In this document: piece by piece, positions 41,424-49,364 of the stretch | How the letters are laid out: every line of letters starts with the position of its first letter | Numbering within the stretch: position 1 is the first letter of the stretch | Source: JANPPS01 sp965246835 | Lineage (GTDB): Bacteria > Pseudomonadota > Alphaproteobacteria > Acetobacterales > Acetobacteraceae | Assembly (NCBI GenBank): GCA_965246835.1 | Contig: CBDFFQ010000001.1 | Location: forward strand, 1,364,001-1,428,000 | Direction: 5' to 3' | DNA: 64,000 nt | The notes under the pieces: model-generated | Seen by the model: only the letters and a program-made list of their open reading frames with translations | Databases searched by the model: none | What the model was told of the DNA's origin: nothing | Position numbers and translations under genes: made by a program

Positions 41424-42437
41424 TCAGCGGATGGCGATGGGGTTGAGCGGCGAGCCGACGGCGCCCGTGATCGGCAGCGCGGGCGCCACGAACAGGAAGT
41501 CGTAGCGGCCGTCCGCGGCGCAGAGCCGGGCGAGCTCGTCGAGCTTGAAGATCTCGCCCATGGTCAGGCCCATGATGGGGATGCAGATCCAGTGCCAGGG
41601 CTGGTTGATGCCCTCCGAATTGTTCGGGCGGACCTCGACGCCCCAGGTGTCGGTCGCCACCGCGCTCACCTGCTTGGCGTGCAGCCAGTCCAGCGTCTCG
41701 AAGTCGAGCCCCGGTGCGTCGCCGCCCGGGTAGCCGTCCCAGGAGCCGGCGGCGAGGCACCTCTCCATCTGGCCGGTGCGGATCAGCACATGGTCGCCGC
41801 GACCCACGCTCACCTTCTGCGAGGCGCAGGCGCCGTCCAGGATGTCGTTGGTGATGGCGAAGCCATCCGGCAGGCAGTCCACGGACAGGTGGCGCGCGAT
41901 GTCGAGCAGCACCCCGCGGCCGGTCATTTTCTCCCGCGTATGCTGGATTCCCGCCTTGGCGGCGCCGAAGGAAGAAACCTCGCGGCAGTCGTAACCGTTC
42001 CACATGTGGTCGTCGAAGAAGATGTGGCCCAGCCCGTCCCAATGCGTGCCGGCCTGCAGCGGGAACAGCACCATGTCGTCGGCGCTGCGGATGCCGCGCT
42101 TGTCGAGCGTGCCGGCATAGGCGTCCGAGCCGCTGCGGAGCATGGTGTGCACCGGGTTGAAGCGGCCCACGGGGGGGAACTTCGTCTTGCCGCCCTGGGG
42201 GCCGTCCTTGTCGTAGTTCAGGGCCAGCGAGACCACGCGGCCATCCTTCACGAGCCTGGTCGCGGCCACCACGTCGTCCGCCGTGGTGTAGTTCAGCGTG
42301 CCGACATGATCGTCCGGCCCCCACTTGCCCCAGTTCTTGAGCCGGGCTGCCGTCTCGTCGAGGCGCTTGCGGTCGACGAAGGTGGGGCGGCCCATTTCTG
42401 GCTTGATGCCCATTTCTGGCTTCATGGCGCTGTCCAT
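41424..42437 (-). CDS. Cyclase family (metal-dependent hydrolase) protein
   Basis: A 337-residue protein of the cyclase/kynurenine formamidase fold, a metal-dependent hydrolase of amides or lactones. The metal-binding pattern is seen in QAGTHWDGLGHIFF, with His and Asp ligands, and GVLLDIARHLSVD. RNDIYLD-like features are replaced by DHVLIRTGQMERCL. The N-terminus holds a doubled KPEMGI block from an 18-base duplication, upstream of the real fold; alternative starts lie within it. The gene overlaps the tetR stop. It probably works on the imported compound of the Tct operon. Confidence 0.85.
   Translation of the reverse strand: MDSAMKPEMGIKPEMGRPTFVDRKRLDETAARLKNWGKWGPDDHVGTLNYTTADDVVAATRLVKDGRVVSLALNYDKDGPQGGKTKFPPVGRFNPVHTMLRSGSDAYAGTLDKRGIRSADDMVLFPLQAGTHWDGLGHIFFDDHMWNGYDCREVSSFGAAKAGIQHTREKMTGRGVLLDIARHLSVDCLPDGFAITNDILDGACASQKVSVGRGDHVLIRTGQMERCLAAGSWDGYPGGDAPGLDFETLDWLHAKQVSAVATDTWGVEVRPNNSEGINQPWHWICIPIMGLTMGEIFKLDELARLCAADGRYDFLFVAPALPITGAVGSPLNPIAIR
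42390..42422 (-). repeat. 18-base-period repeat in the cyclase start region
   Basis: The 15-mer GCCCATTTCTGGCTT occurs at 42390-42404 and 42408-42422 with an 18-base period, giving a doubled KPEMG in the protein N-terminus. A further 18-base-period repeat lies just beyond in tetR. Confidence 0.9.
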
Positions 42438-43135
42438 CGTTGCCTCCGTTGTTTCTTGTAGGGCGGCTGTTGTTTGTAGGGTGGCTGTTGTTTATCGGGT
42501 GGCGCGGCGCGGAACCCGGCGGCCAGGAACGGCACCAGGTGCCGCAGCGCCGCCTCCGCATCCCCGGGGTCGCAGCGCCCCTGCGTCATGGACTGGATCC
42601 GCCCGGCATCCGCCATGGTGTACACCATCGTGCCCAGCAGGAAGTGGAAGCGCCAGTAGAGCTGCTCGGGCGTGAGCCCCGGCAGCAACGCCTGCAGGGC
42701 GTCGATGTAGCGCCTGCTGCTCTCGTCGAAGGCTTCGGCCATGATGCGGCGGCAGAGTTCGCCGGGTTCGGCCGCGAGCCGGGCGCGGAGCTTGATGAAC
42801 ACGCGCCCCCCCAGCTCCGACCCGGCCGTGAGGGCGGGGCGCAGGAACGCCTCGATCACCTGCTCGAGCGTGGACCCGCCGCTCGCCTCGATATCGGCCA
42901 GCAGCCGCACCCGGGCGGTCGCGATCGGGGCGGCGCGGTTGGCGAAGATCTCGGCGAGCAGGTTCTCCTTTTCGCCGAAATGGTAGTTCAGCGCCGCCAA
43001 ACTCACCTGCGCCTCGGCGGCGATCGCGCGGATGCTCACTGCCTGCCAGCCATGCTCGGCAAACATCTTTTCCGCCGCCTCGATCAGGCGGTCCCTGACC
43101 GAAGGGCGGCCGGTTGTGTCCAGCGTTGCGAGCAT
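42422..43135 (-). CDS. TetR family transcriptional regulator
   Basis: A 237-residue repressor. The helix-turn-helix (about residues 15-60) reads AAEKMFAEHGWQAVSIRAIA then AEAQVSLAALNYHFGEKENL, a good TetR match. The ligand domain (about 80-210) has AFLRPALTAGSELGGRVFIK and a DUF-like C-terminal with FLLGTMVYTMADAGRIQSM. The last 25 residues (PPYKQQPPYKKQ) come from an 18-base repeat. It begins a leftward operon (cyclase, tctC, enolase family, tctB, tctA) and is divergent from the BKACE gene. A perfect palindrome at 43151-43166 between them is the probable operator. Confidence 0.93.
   Translation of the reverse strand: MLATLDTTGRPSVRDRLIEAAEKMFAEHGWQAVSIRAIAAEAQVSLAALNYHFGEKENLLAEIFANRAAPIATARVRLLADIEASGGSTLEQVIEAFLRPALTAGSELGGRVFIKLRARLAAEPGELCRRIMAEAFDESSRRYIDALQALLPGLTPEQLYWRFHFLLGTMVYTMADAGRIQSMTQGRCDPGDAEAALRHLVPFLAAGFRAAPPDKQQPPYKQQPPYKKQRRQRWTAP
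42456..42509 (-). repeat. 18-base tandem repeat at the end of tetR
   Basis: Plus-strand units TTGTAGGGCGGCTGTTGT (42456-42473) and TTGTAGGGTGGCTGTTGT (42474-42491) are followed by a degraded unit (42492-42509). The unit adds PPYKQQ blocks to the C-terminus of the regulator without breaking the frame. Confidence 0.9.
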
Positions 43136-43150
43136 GTTCCCGATTGACTG

Positions 43151-43166
43151 ATACGAACGTTCGTAT
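43151..43166. promoter_or_regulatory. Perfect 16-bp palindrome, probable TetR operator
   Basis: ATACGAACGTTCGTAT is a perfect palindrome, located 15 bases from the tetR start and 54 bases from the BKACE start. Its size and place fit a TetR dimer site that controls both directions. Confidence 0.85.
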
Positions 43167-43220
43167 AGCGTCGGTGCGAACGAGCCCCGTTGTCAAGCGG
43201 GCGCCACGAGGGGAGTGACG

Positions 43221-44099
43221 ATGGCCAAGACGATCCTGAGCTGTGCCGTGACGGGCAACCAGACGACGCTCGCGCAGCACCCGGGCCTGCCCTGCACGCC
43301 CAAGCAGATCGCCGATGCCTGCATCGGGGCCGCCAAGGCCGGGGCCGCCATCACCCACATCCACGTGCGCCATGACGACGGCCGGCCCTCGATGGAGCTC
43401 GGGCACTACAAGGAAGTGGTCGACCGCATCCGGGACAGCAGCACGGATCTGATCATCAACCTGACCACCGGCCCCGGTCAGCGCTTCATCCCCGGCACGA
43501 CGGACCCGAGCGTCGCGGCACCGGGCACGACGCTCATGCGGCCCGAGCGGCGGGTGGAGCACGTGGTCGCGCTCAAGCCCGAGATCTGCACGCTGGACCT
43601 GAACACCATGTGGTCCGGCACATCGGCCGTCATCAACTCGCCCGAGAGCATCACCGCGATGGCGAAGGCCATGTACGAGGCGGGCAGCAAGCCCGAGCTC
43701 GAGGTGTTCGACAGCGGAGACATCCAGCTCGCCAAGATGCTCATCGAGCAGGGCGTGCTCCAGCGCCCGGTGCTGTTCCAGATCGTGACCGGCATCCGCT
43801 TCGGCTTCGAGATGACGCCGCAGACCATGGCCTATGCCGTCTCCATGCTCCCGCGTGACGCCGTGTGGGCCGGGTTCGGCATCGGGCGCATGGCCTACCC
43901 GATGCTGGCGAGCGCCTATCTGCTGGGCGGCCACGTGCGCGTGGGGCTCGAGGATGCGGTGAACCTGCGGCGCGGCGTGCTGGCGCCGGACAATGCGGCG
44001 ATGTGCGCCAAGGCGGCGCACATCATCGATGAGCTCGGCGGCGAGCTGGCGACGGTCGCCGAGGCCCGGCAGATCCTCGGTCTCAAGGCGAAGGGGTAG
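43221..44099 (+). CDS. 3-keto-5-aminohexanoate cleavage (BKACE) family enzyme
   Basis: A 292-residue TIM-barrel enzyme of the BKACE family, which cleaves a beta-keto acid with acetyl-CoA to give acetoacetate and a CoA ester. The zinc-binding HIHVR motif is ITHIHVRHDDGRPSME, and a further conserved segment is RVGLEDAVNLRRGVLA. The N-terminus ILSCAVTGNQTT is typical of the family. The ATG at 43221 has AGGGGAG about seven bases upstream. Members act on many beta-keto acids; the substrate is not fixed by sequence. It opens the rightward arm of the TetR locus. Confidence 0.92.
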   Translation: MAKTILSCAVTGNQTTLAQHPGLPCTPKQIADACIGAAKAGAAITHIHVRHDDGRPSMELGHYKEVVDRIRDSSTDLIINLTTGPGQRFIPGTTDPSVAAPGTTLMRPERRVEHVVALKPEICTLDLNTMWSGTSAVINSPESITAMAKAMYEAGSKPELEVFDSGDIQLAKMLIEQGVLQRPVLFQIVTGIRFGFEMTPQTMAYAVSMLPRDAVWAGFGIGRMAYPMLASAYLLGGHVRVGLEDAVNLRRGVLAPDNAAMCAKAAHIIDELGGELATVAEARQILGLKAKG

Positions 44100-44104
44100 G
44101 CGTC

Positions 44105-45226
44105 ATGGCAACTCGGCGCGGTTTTCTGGGGGGATTGCTCTTCTGCAGCTGCGGCATGCTGGACTCCGCGCATGCGCAACAGACGCGGTCCCAGACGGAG
44201 GGGGGCGGCACCGTGCTGCCCGTGACGATCGGCGGCAAGCGGGTGCGGACCATCGACACGCATGCGCACTGCCTGTTTCAGGAGACGCTGGACCTGCTGG
44301 GGCCGGAGCAGGCCAAGGCCGTGCTGCCGAGCACGAAGGGGGTCGAGGCGCACTTCCTGGGCACGGAAGGCCACCCATCGGGCAAGGGCGGCGTCGAGCA
44401 GCGGCTGCGCGCGATGGACGCGATGGGCATCGACATGCAGGTGCTGTCGATCAACCCGACCTGGTATCGCACCGGCCGGGAGACGGCGCAGAAGATCGTC
44501 GCGATCAACAACACGAACCTGTCGCAGCTCTGCGCACAGCATCCGGACCGGTTCCGGGCCTTCGCCTCGCTCACCATGCAGTTCCCGGACCTGGCGGTGC
44601 AGCAGCTCGAGGATGCGGTGCGCACCAAGGGCCTCGTGGGTGCGGCGGTCGGGGCCAGCATGTTGGGCGAGAGCTATGCGGATCCGAAGTTCGACGCCGT
44701 CTGGGCCAAGGCGGAGGAGCTCGGCGCGACCATCTTCATCCATCCGCAAAGCACGCCGGAGCTCGCGAAGCGCTTCGTGGGCAATGGCTGGCTGGCCAAT
44801 ACCATCGGCAACCCGCTCGAGACGACCATCGCGCTCAGCCACTTCATCTTCGAGGGCACGCTCGACAAATTCCCGCGCCTCAAGGTCCTGGGCGCTCATG
44901 GCGGCGGCTATCTCGGCTCCTACGGGGATCGCTCGGACCATGCCTGCTTCGTCAGCCCCTGGAACTGCGAGCCGAAGGTCGGGCTCAAGAAGCGGCCGAC
45001 CGATTACCTCAGGCAGATCTATTTCGACGCGCTGGTGTTCACGCCACAGGCGCTGAGCCATCTGGTGGCGCAGGTGGGCGCCAGCCAGGTGGTGCTGGGC
45101 ACGGACAGCCCGATCCCGTGGGAGCTGCATCCGGTGGACCACGTGCTGATGACGCCGATGGCCGACGCCGACCGGGTGGGCATCCTGGGCGGCAACGCGG
45201 CGCGGTTCATGGGCCTCTCGGCTTGA
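44105..45226 (+). CDS. Exported amidohydrolase family protein (ACMSD-like)
   Basis: A 373-residue amidohydrolase of the decarboxylase/lactonase branch. A twin-arginine signal peptide (ATRRGFLGGLLFCSCGMLDS) is present, which suggests periplasmic location. The metal ligand motif is IDTHAHCLF; others lie in TIFIHPQ, the LGAHGGGYLGSY segment and the VVLGTDSPIPWEL near the end. ACMSD relatives decarboxylate or hydrolyse aromatic ring-cleavage products. It is the second gene of the rightward operon and its stop overlaps the next start as TTGA. Confidence 0.88.
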   Translation: MATRRGFLGGLLFCSCGMLDSAHAQQTRSQTEGGGTVLPVTIGGKRVRTIDTHAHCLFQETLDLLGPEQAKAVLPSTKGVEAHFLGTEGHPSGKGGVEQRLRAMDAMGIDMQVLSINPTWYRTGRETAQKIVAINNTNLSQLCAQHPDRFRAFASLTMQFPDLAVQQLEDAVRTKGLVGAAVGASMLGESYADPKFDAVWAKAEELGATIFIHPQSTPELAKRFVGNGWLANTIGNPLETTIALSHFIFEGTLDKFPRLKVLGAHGGGYLGSYGDRSDHACFVSPWNCEPKVGLKKRPTDYLRQIYFDALVFTPQALSHLVAQVGASQVVLGTDSPIPWELHPVDHVLMTPMADADRVGILGGNAARFMGLSA

Positions 45227-46191
45227 AGCGCTGGCTGTGGGCGGCGCTGCTTCTGGCGGCGCCCGCCTGTATTCAGGCGGCCTTCGCGCAGGACTACCCG
45301 GCGCGCCCGATCCGCGTGCTGGAGCCCTTGGCGGCGGGCAGCGCGGTGGACGTGGTCACACGGATCGTCGCCGACCGCATGGGCACGATCCTCGGGCAAA
45401 ACCTCTATGTGGACAACCAGCCCGGGGCGGCCGGGTTGATCGGGATGCGCACCGGGTCGCGCGCCGCACCGGACGGCTACACGCTGCTGGCGGTGAACGA
45501 CAGTGTCGTCACGGTGCTGCCGAACCTCCGCAAGGACGCGGGGTACGACCCCCGCCGTGACTTCACGCCCATCGTGCAGCTCGTCCGCATCCACTGGGCG
45601 CTCGTGGCCGGGCCGAGCCTCGGTGCCACGGACCTGAGGGGGTTCATCGCGGCAGCCAAGGCGAAACCGGGGAAGATCGACTTCGCCTCCGGCGGCCAGG
45701 GCAGCCCGCAGCACATCGCCATGGAGCTGCTGATGCGCCAGGCCGGGATCGTGCTGACCCACGTCCCCTTCCGCGGCGCCACACCCGCGCTGAACGAGGT
45801 GGTGGCGGACCATGTGCCGGTCATGTTCACGGCCCTGCCGACGCCCCTGCCCTTCCTGGCCGACAAACGGCTGCTGGTGTTGGGCACGGGCGACAGGAAG
45901 CGCCTGCCGACCATCCCGGACGCGCCGACGCTGGACGAGGCCGGGCTGCCCGGGTTCGAGTTCACGGCCTGGGGCGCGCTGCTGGCGCCCGCCAGGACAC
46001 CGCCTGCGATCATCGCCAAGCTGAACGCGGCCGCGAACCAGGCGCTGGCGGAGCCCGAGACCCGGCGGCGGCTGGAGCAGCTGGGCTACGAGGTGATCGG
46101 CGGCACCCCGGAGCAGCTCCGCGCGCTGATCGCCGCCGACTACGACGCGAAGGGTGAGCTGCTGCGTGCCGCCAACATCCAGTCCGAATAG
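45223..46191 (+). CDS. Tct-type periplasmic solute-binding protein (Bug family), second copy
   Basis: A 322-residue binding protein with a signal peptide (RWLWAALLLAAPACIQAAFA) and the typical start of the mature chain, YPARPIRVLEPLAAGSAVDV. Family blocks include VDNQPGAAGLIGM, YTLLAVNDSVVTVLP and THVPFRGATPALNEV. It starts with TTG 45223, overlapping the amidohydrolase stop as TTGA. No second TctA/TctB pair lies near it, so it probably feeds the TctAB pair at 37-39 kb or one elsewhere in the genome. It differs clearly from the copy at 40-41 kb, suggesting a second ligand. Confidence 0.92.
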   Translation: MKRWLWAALLLAAPACIQAAFAQDYPARPIRVLEPLAAGSAVDVVTRIVADRMGTILGQNLYVDNQPGAAGLIGMRTGSRAAPDGYTLLAVNDSVVTVLPNLRKDAGYDPRRDFTPIVQLVRIHWALVAGPSLGATDLRGFIAAAKAKPGKIDFASGGQGSPQHIAMELLMRQAGIVLTHVPFRGATPALNEVVADHVPVMFTALPTPLPFLADKRLLVLGTGDRKRLPTIPDAPTLDEAGLPGFEFTAWGALLAPARTPPAIIAKLNAAANQALAEPETRRRLEQLGYEVIGGTPEQLRALIAADYDAKGELLRAANIQSE

Positions 46192-47233
46192 CCTCTCGGC
46201 CGATACGCTGATCGGGTTCGCACAACGCGCCTTCATGGCCGTGGGCCTGCCGGAGGCGGATGCGCAGGTGGTCGCCGGCCTGATGGTCGAGGCCGACCTG
46301 GTGGGGGCGGACGCGCACGGCATCTTCCGCCTGCCGCAATACATCCGCCGCATCGAGGGCGGGGCGGTGAACCGCACGCCGCGGATTAGGGTGGACCGGT
46401 CGGGCCCCGCCACGGCGCTGCTCGACGGCGACAACGGGATGGGCCACCTGGTCATGCGCCGCGCGGCGGACCAGGCGATCCTGATGGCGAGCGAGGCCGG
46501 GCTGGGCTGGGTGGGGGTCCGCGGCTCGAACCATGCGGGCCCCGCGTCGATCTATGCCGCCATGCCGCTCGAACACGGGATGGTGGGCATCTACTCGGCC
46601 GTGGCGAGCGCCAACCACATGGCGCCCTGGGGCGGCACGGAGCAGCTGCTGGGCACGAACCCGCTCGCCATCGCGATCCCCGCGGGCGACGGGCCGCCCG
46701 TGGTGCTGGACATGGCGACCACGGTGGTGAGCTACGGCACGGTGAAGGCCCATGCCCTGCGGAACGAGCCGATGCCGGAGGGCTGGATGATCGATCGGGC
46801 CACGGGTGCGCCGCTGACCGACCCGAACCGGGCGAACGAGGGCGTGCTGCTGCCCGTGGGCGGCTACAAGGGCGCCGGGCTCGCGATGATGCTCGGGTTG
46901 CTCGCGGGCACGCTGAACGGCGCCGGGGTGGGGCGGGCGGTGGTGGACTTCAACGCCGATAGCGCAACCCCGGCCAACACGGGGCAATTCATCCTGGCGC
47001 TGGACGTGGCGCGGTTCATGGATCCGGCGCTGTTCGGGGTGCTGGTGCAGGCGCATGGCGCGGAGCTGCGCGCGGCGGACCGCCTGCCCGGCGTGGACGG
47101 CATCCGGCTCCCCGGTGACGAGCGCGCCCGGCGCCGGGCGGCCCGGGTGGCGGGCGGCGTGCCGATCGGGCCGGAGCTGTTGGCGCTGCTGGAGGCGCTG
47201 GGCGTGCGGATCGGGATCGGAGGGATCGCATGA
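46154..47233 (+). CDS. Malate/L-lactate dehydrogenase family (Ldh2) oxidoreductase
   Basis: A 359-residue NAD(P)-dependent dehydrogenase of the Ldh2/MDH type, which oxidises 2-hydroxy acids such as malate, sulfolactate or ureidoglycolate. The ADAHGIFRLPQYI motif is the catalytic histidine region, with the SNHAGPASIYA and LGTNPLAIAIP blocks and VGGYKGAGLAMMLGLLAG near the end. GTG 46154 lies within the end of the preceding gene; GTG 46166 is an alternative. It is in the rightward TetR arm. The actual hydroxy acid is unknown. Confidence 0.9.
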   Translation: MSCCVPPTSSPNSLSADTLIGFAQRAFMAVGLPEADAQVVAGLMVEADLVGADAHGIFRLPQYIRRIEGGAVNRTPRIRVDRSGPATALLDGDNGMGHLVMRRAADQAILMASEAGLGWVGVRGSNHAGPASIYAAMPLEHGMVGIYSAVASANHMAPWGGTEQLLGTNPLAIAIPAGDGPPVVLDMATTVVSYGTVKAHALRNEPMPEGWMIDRATGAPLTDPNRANEGVLLPVGGYKGAGLAMMLGLLAGTLNGAGVGRAVVDFNADSATPANTGQFILALDVARFMDPALFGVLVQAHGAELRAADRLPGVDGIRLPGDERARRRAARVAGGVPIGPELLALLEALGVRIGIGGIA

Positions 47234-48054
47234 GTGTACCGGGTGGGTGGCCTGCCGGGCGGAGCCTGGCCGTGTCGGTGTCCGTCATGCTCGAGGGGTG
47301 GAGCGATGGCGCGGCCCCCGGTGTGGGTCCCATGGGCAACGTGCTCAAGCCGGGCGTGCTGGATCTGCAGGCGCGCTCCTGGGCGGCCTACGGCGTGAAC
47401 GCCGGGACGTGGCGGCTGCTGGACGTGCTGGCGGCCGCGCGGGTGCGGGCCGTGTTCTACATCAGCGGCCTCCTGGCCGAGCGGCACGCCGAGCTGGTGC
47501 GCGCCATCGTGCAAGCCGGGCATCACGTGGCAGCGCATGGCTGGGCGCAGGAGATCATTCCCGCCACGCAGACGCCGGAGGTCGAGGCGGCCGACATCCT
47601 GCGCTGCGTGCATGCCCTCGAAGCCGCGGTGGGCGAGCGCCCGCGCGGCTGGATCAGCCCGCGCTGCACGCCGAGTGCGATCACCACGGAGCTGCTGGCG
47701 GCAGCCGGGTTCAGCTGGCACAGCGACTTCTTCGACCAGGACCTGCCGCGGATGGTGGGCACGGCGCACGGGCCCATGGTGGCGGTCCCGTTCACCATGG
47801 AGGTGAACGACATGCCGATGAGCGTGCGCTACGGCCAGGAACCGGAGGCCTACGCGCGGACGGTGGCGCGCATCCTCGAGGGCTGGGGAGCGCTCGCGGC
47901 GCGGCCCGCGTGCCTGGATCTCACGGTGCATGCCCACGTGTATGGCCGGCCGATGGGCGCGATGGCGTTTGCGCAGGCTTTGGCGCAGGTGCAGCAGGAT
48001 GGGGCTGCGTTCCTGACGGAGCACGATGCGCTCGCGCGGATGTTCAGCGTGTAA
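47230..48054 (+). CDS. Polysaccharide deacetylase family (NodB-like) protein
   Basis: A 274-residue NodB-fold hydrolase. Compared with allantoinase/PuuE and chitin deacetylases, the core has VRAVFYISGLLAERHAELV and QAGHHVAAHGWAQEI with the His pair, and WISPRCTPSAITTELLAAAG. The final part has DLTVHAHVYGRPMGAM. The family removes N- or O-acyl groups or cleaves ureido rings, but the ligand here is unknown. The start overlaps the dehydrogenase stop as ATGA, closing the rightward arm. No signal peptide is seen. Confidence 0.85.
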   Translation: MSVPGGWPAGRSLAVSVSVMLEGWSDGAAPGVGPMGNVLKPGVLDLQARSWAAYGVNAGTWRLLDVLAAARVRAVFYISGLLAERHAELVRAIVQAGHHVAAHGWAQEIIPATQTPEVEAADILRCVHALEAAVGERPRGWISPRCTPSAITTELLAAAGFSWHSDFFDQDLPRMVGTAHGPMVAVPFTMEVNDMPMSVRYGQEPEAYARTVARILEGWGALAARPACLDLTVHAHVYGRPMGAMAFAQALAQVQQDGAAFLTEHDALARMFSV

Positions 48055-48138
48055 GATCAATCCCGGCGTCCGTCCCTCCTGGTCCAGTCGAGGTCGGTAG
48101 CGGATAGCCGGGGCTGGTGATTGACAGGTGGAACGCCG

Positions 48139-48537
48139 CTAGTCCCCCTCCCCCTCCAGCCGAGCGATATCTGCATCGCTGAATCCGAAATGATGCCCGA
48201 TCTCGTGGATCAGCACGTTCCGGACCAGCTGAAACAGATCCTCCCCGCTCTCGATCCACTCCAGCAGGATCGGCTCGCGATACAGCAGGATCAGGTCCGG
48301 CTCCTGCCGGGTCTCGCCGGCGCCCTTTTGCCCGATCGGCACGCCGCGATAGAGGCCGGTCAGCTCCCAGGCGTTCTCGATCTCCAGCGCGGCCAGCGTT
48401 TCGTCATCCGCGACCTCCTCCACCAGGATCGACACGCCCCGCACATGGGCGCGGAGCGGCGCCGGGATGGCGGCCAAAGCGCGGTCGGCCAGATCCGCGA
48501 TGTCCTCAGGGCCCGGCGGCAGCGTATAGGTGCTCAT
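48139..48537 (-). CDS. Zincin-like metallopeptidase family protein (DUF1025)
   Basis: A 132-residue small zincin. The zinc site HEIGHHFGFSDADI lies near the C-terminus and fits the HEXXH pattern with a third ligand in the following Asp/His segment. The central part (LTGLYRGVPIGQKGAGE, then LILLYREPILLEW) matches proteins annotated as metallopeptidase family. There is no signal peptide. Its substrate is unknown. It is divergent from the pterin dehydratase gene. ATG 48537 was chosen. Confidence 0.85.
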   Translation of the reverse strand: MSTYTLPPGPEDIADLADRALAAIPAPLRAHVRGVSILVEEVADDETLAALEIENAWELTGLYRGVPIGQKGAGETRQEPDLILLYREPILLEWIESGEDLFQLVRNVLIHEIGHHFGFSDADIARLEGEGD

Positions 48538-48576
48538 GCGCCTAACGTCCCGATTGCAGCCCGGAGGTCAAGCCGA

Positions 48577-48861
48577 ATGCAGAAACTGAGCCCGTCCGAC
48601 CGCGACCAGCTGCCGAACGCCCTGCCGCTGTGGCACGTGACGGATGACCGCGATGCCCTGAAGCGTGACTTCAAGTTCAAGGATTTCAACGCCGCCTGGG
48701 GGTTCATGTGCCAGGTGGCGCGACTGGCGGAGCAGCAGGATCATCATCCGGAATGGAGCAACGTCTACAACCGGGTCACGATCGTGCTCACCACCCATGA
48801 CGCGGGCGGGCTGTCCGAGCGGGACGTCCGTCTGGCAAGGGCGATCGACGATCTCAGGTGA
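48577..48861 (+). CDS. 4a-hydroxytetrahydrobiopterin dehydratase
   Basis: A 94-residue enzyme that dehydrates 4a-hydroxytetrahydropterin, regenerating the cofactor of aromatic amino acid hydroxylases, and that can act as DCoH in animals. The catalytic histidines are in AEQQDHHPEWSNVYNRVTI (about residues 58-76), followed by TTHDAGGLSERDVRLA. A GGAGG ribosome site at 48562-48566 lies upstream of ATG 48577. Its partner hydroxylase is not in this window. Confidence 0.94.
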   Translation: MQKLSPSDRDQLPNALPLWHVTDDRDALKRDFKFKDFNAAWGFMCQVARLAEQQDHHPEWSNVYNRVTIVLTTHDAGGLSERDVRLARAIDDLR

Positions 48862-48891
48862 CACACGAGCCCGATCCCGCTAGAACAGGGC

Positions 48892-49362
48892 ATGAACGAA
48901 CCGAGTTTTCCCGAACGGTCGCTGCTGGTGCGCCGGGCCACGGCGCGGCTCTGCCTGCAGCTCGGCTGGTCCCCCGTGCATGAGGTGCCGCTGCCGAACG
49001 GGCGGCGGGCCGACATCCTGGCGCTGCGCCCCGATGGCGGGTTCGCTTGCATCGAGGTGAAGTCGGGCGCGCGAGACTTCCTGGCCGACACGAAATGGCC
49101 GGAGTATCGGGATTTCGCAGACGAGCTGTATTTCGCCGTGGACCAGGATTTTCCGCTGGAGCTGCTGCCAGCCGAGACCGGGTTGATGGTGGCGTGCGGG
49201 CGGGAGGCGGAGATGCTGCGCCCGGCGCCGTCCCACCCGCTCTCGCCAGCCCGGCGCCGCGCGCTGCTGCACCGCTTCGCGGCGCTCGCGGCCGGGCGGC
49301 TCGCGGGGTTCGAGGATCCCGCCGGTGCCGTGGGCGTGCGGATGGCGTTGCGGGTGGAGTGA
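48892..49362 (+). CDS. mmcB: MmcB family DNA repair protein
   Basis: A 156-residue protein of the MmcB type, a nuclease-fold protein linked to mitomycin resistance in Caulobacter. The restriction-like fold is suggested by GRRADILALRPDGGFACIEVK, with Asp, Glu and Lys of a PD-(D/E)XK site, and SGARDFLADTKWPEYRDF. No other domain is seen. It follows the pterin dehydratase gene by 30 bases. The name rests on family resemblance; activity is inferred. Confidence 0.88.
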   Translation: MNEPSFPERSLLVRRATARLCLQLGWSPVHEVPLPNGRRADILALRPDGGFACIEVKSGARDFLADTKWPEYRDFADELYFAVDQDFPLELLPAETGLMVACGREAEMLRPAPSHPLSPARRRALLHRFAALAAGRLAGFEDPAGAVGVRMALRVE

Positions 49363-49364
49363 GG

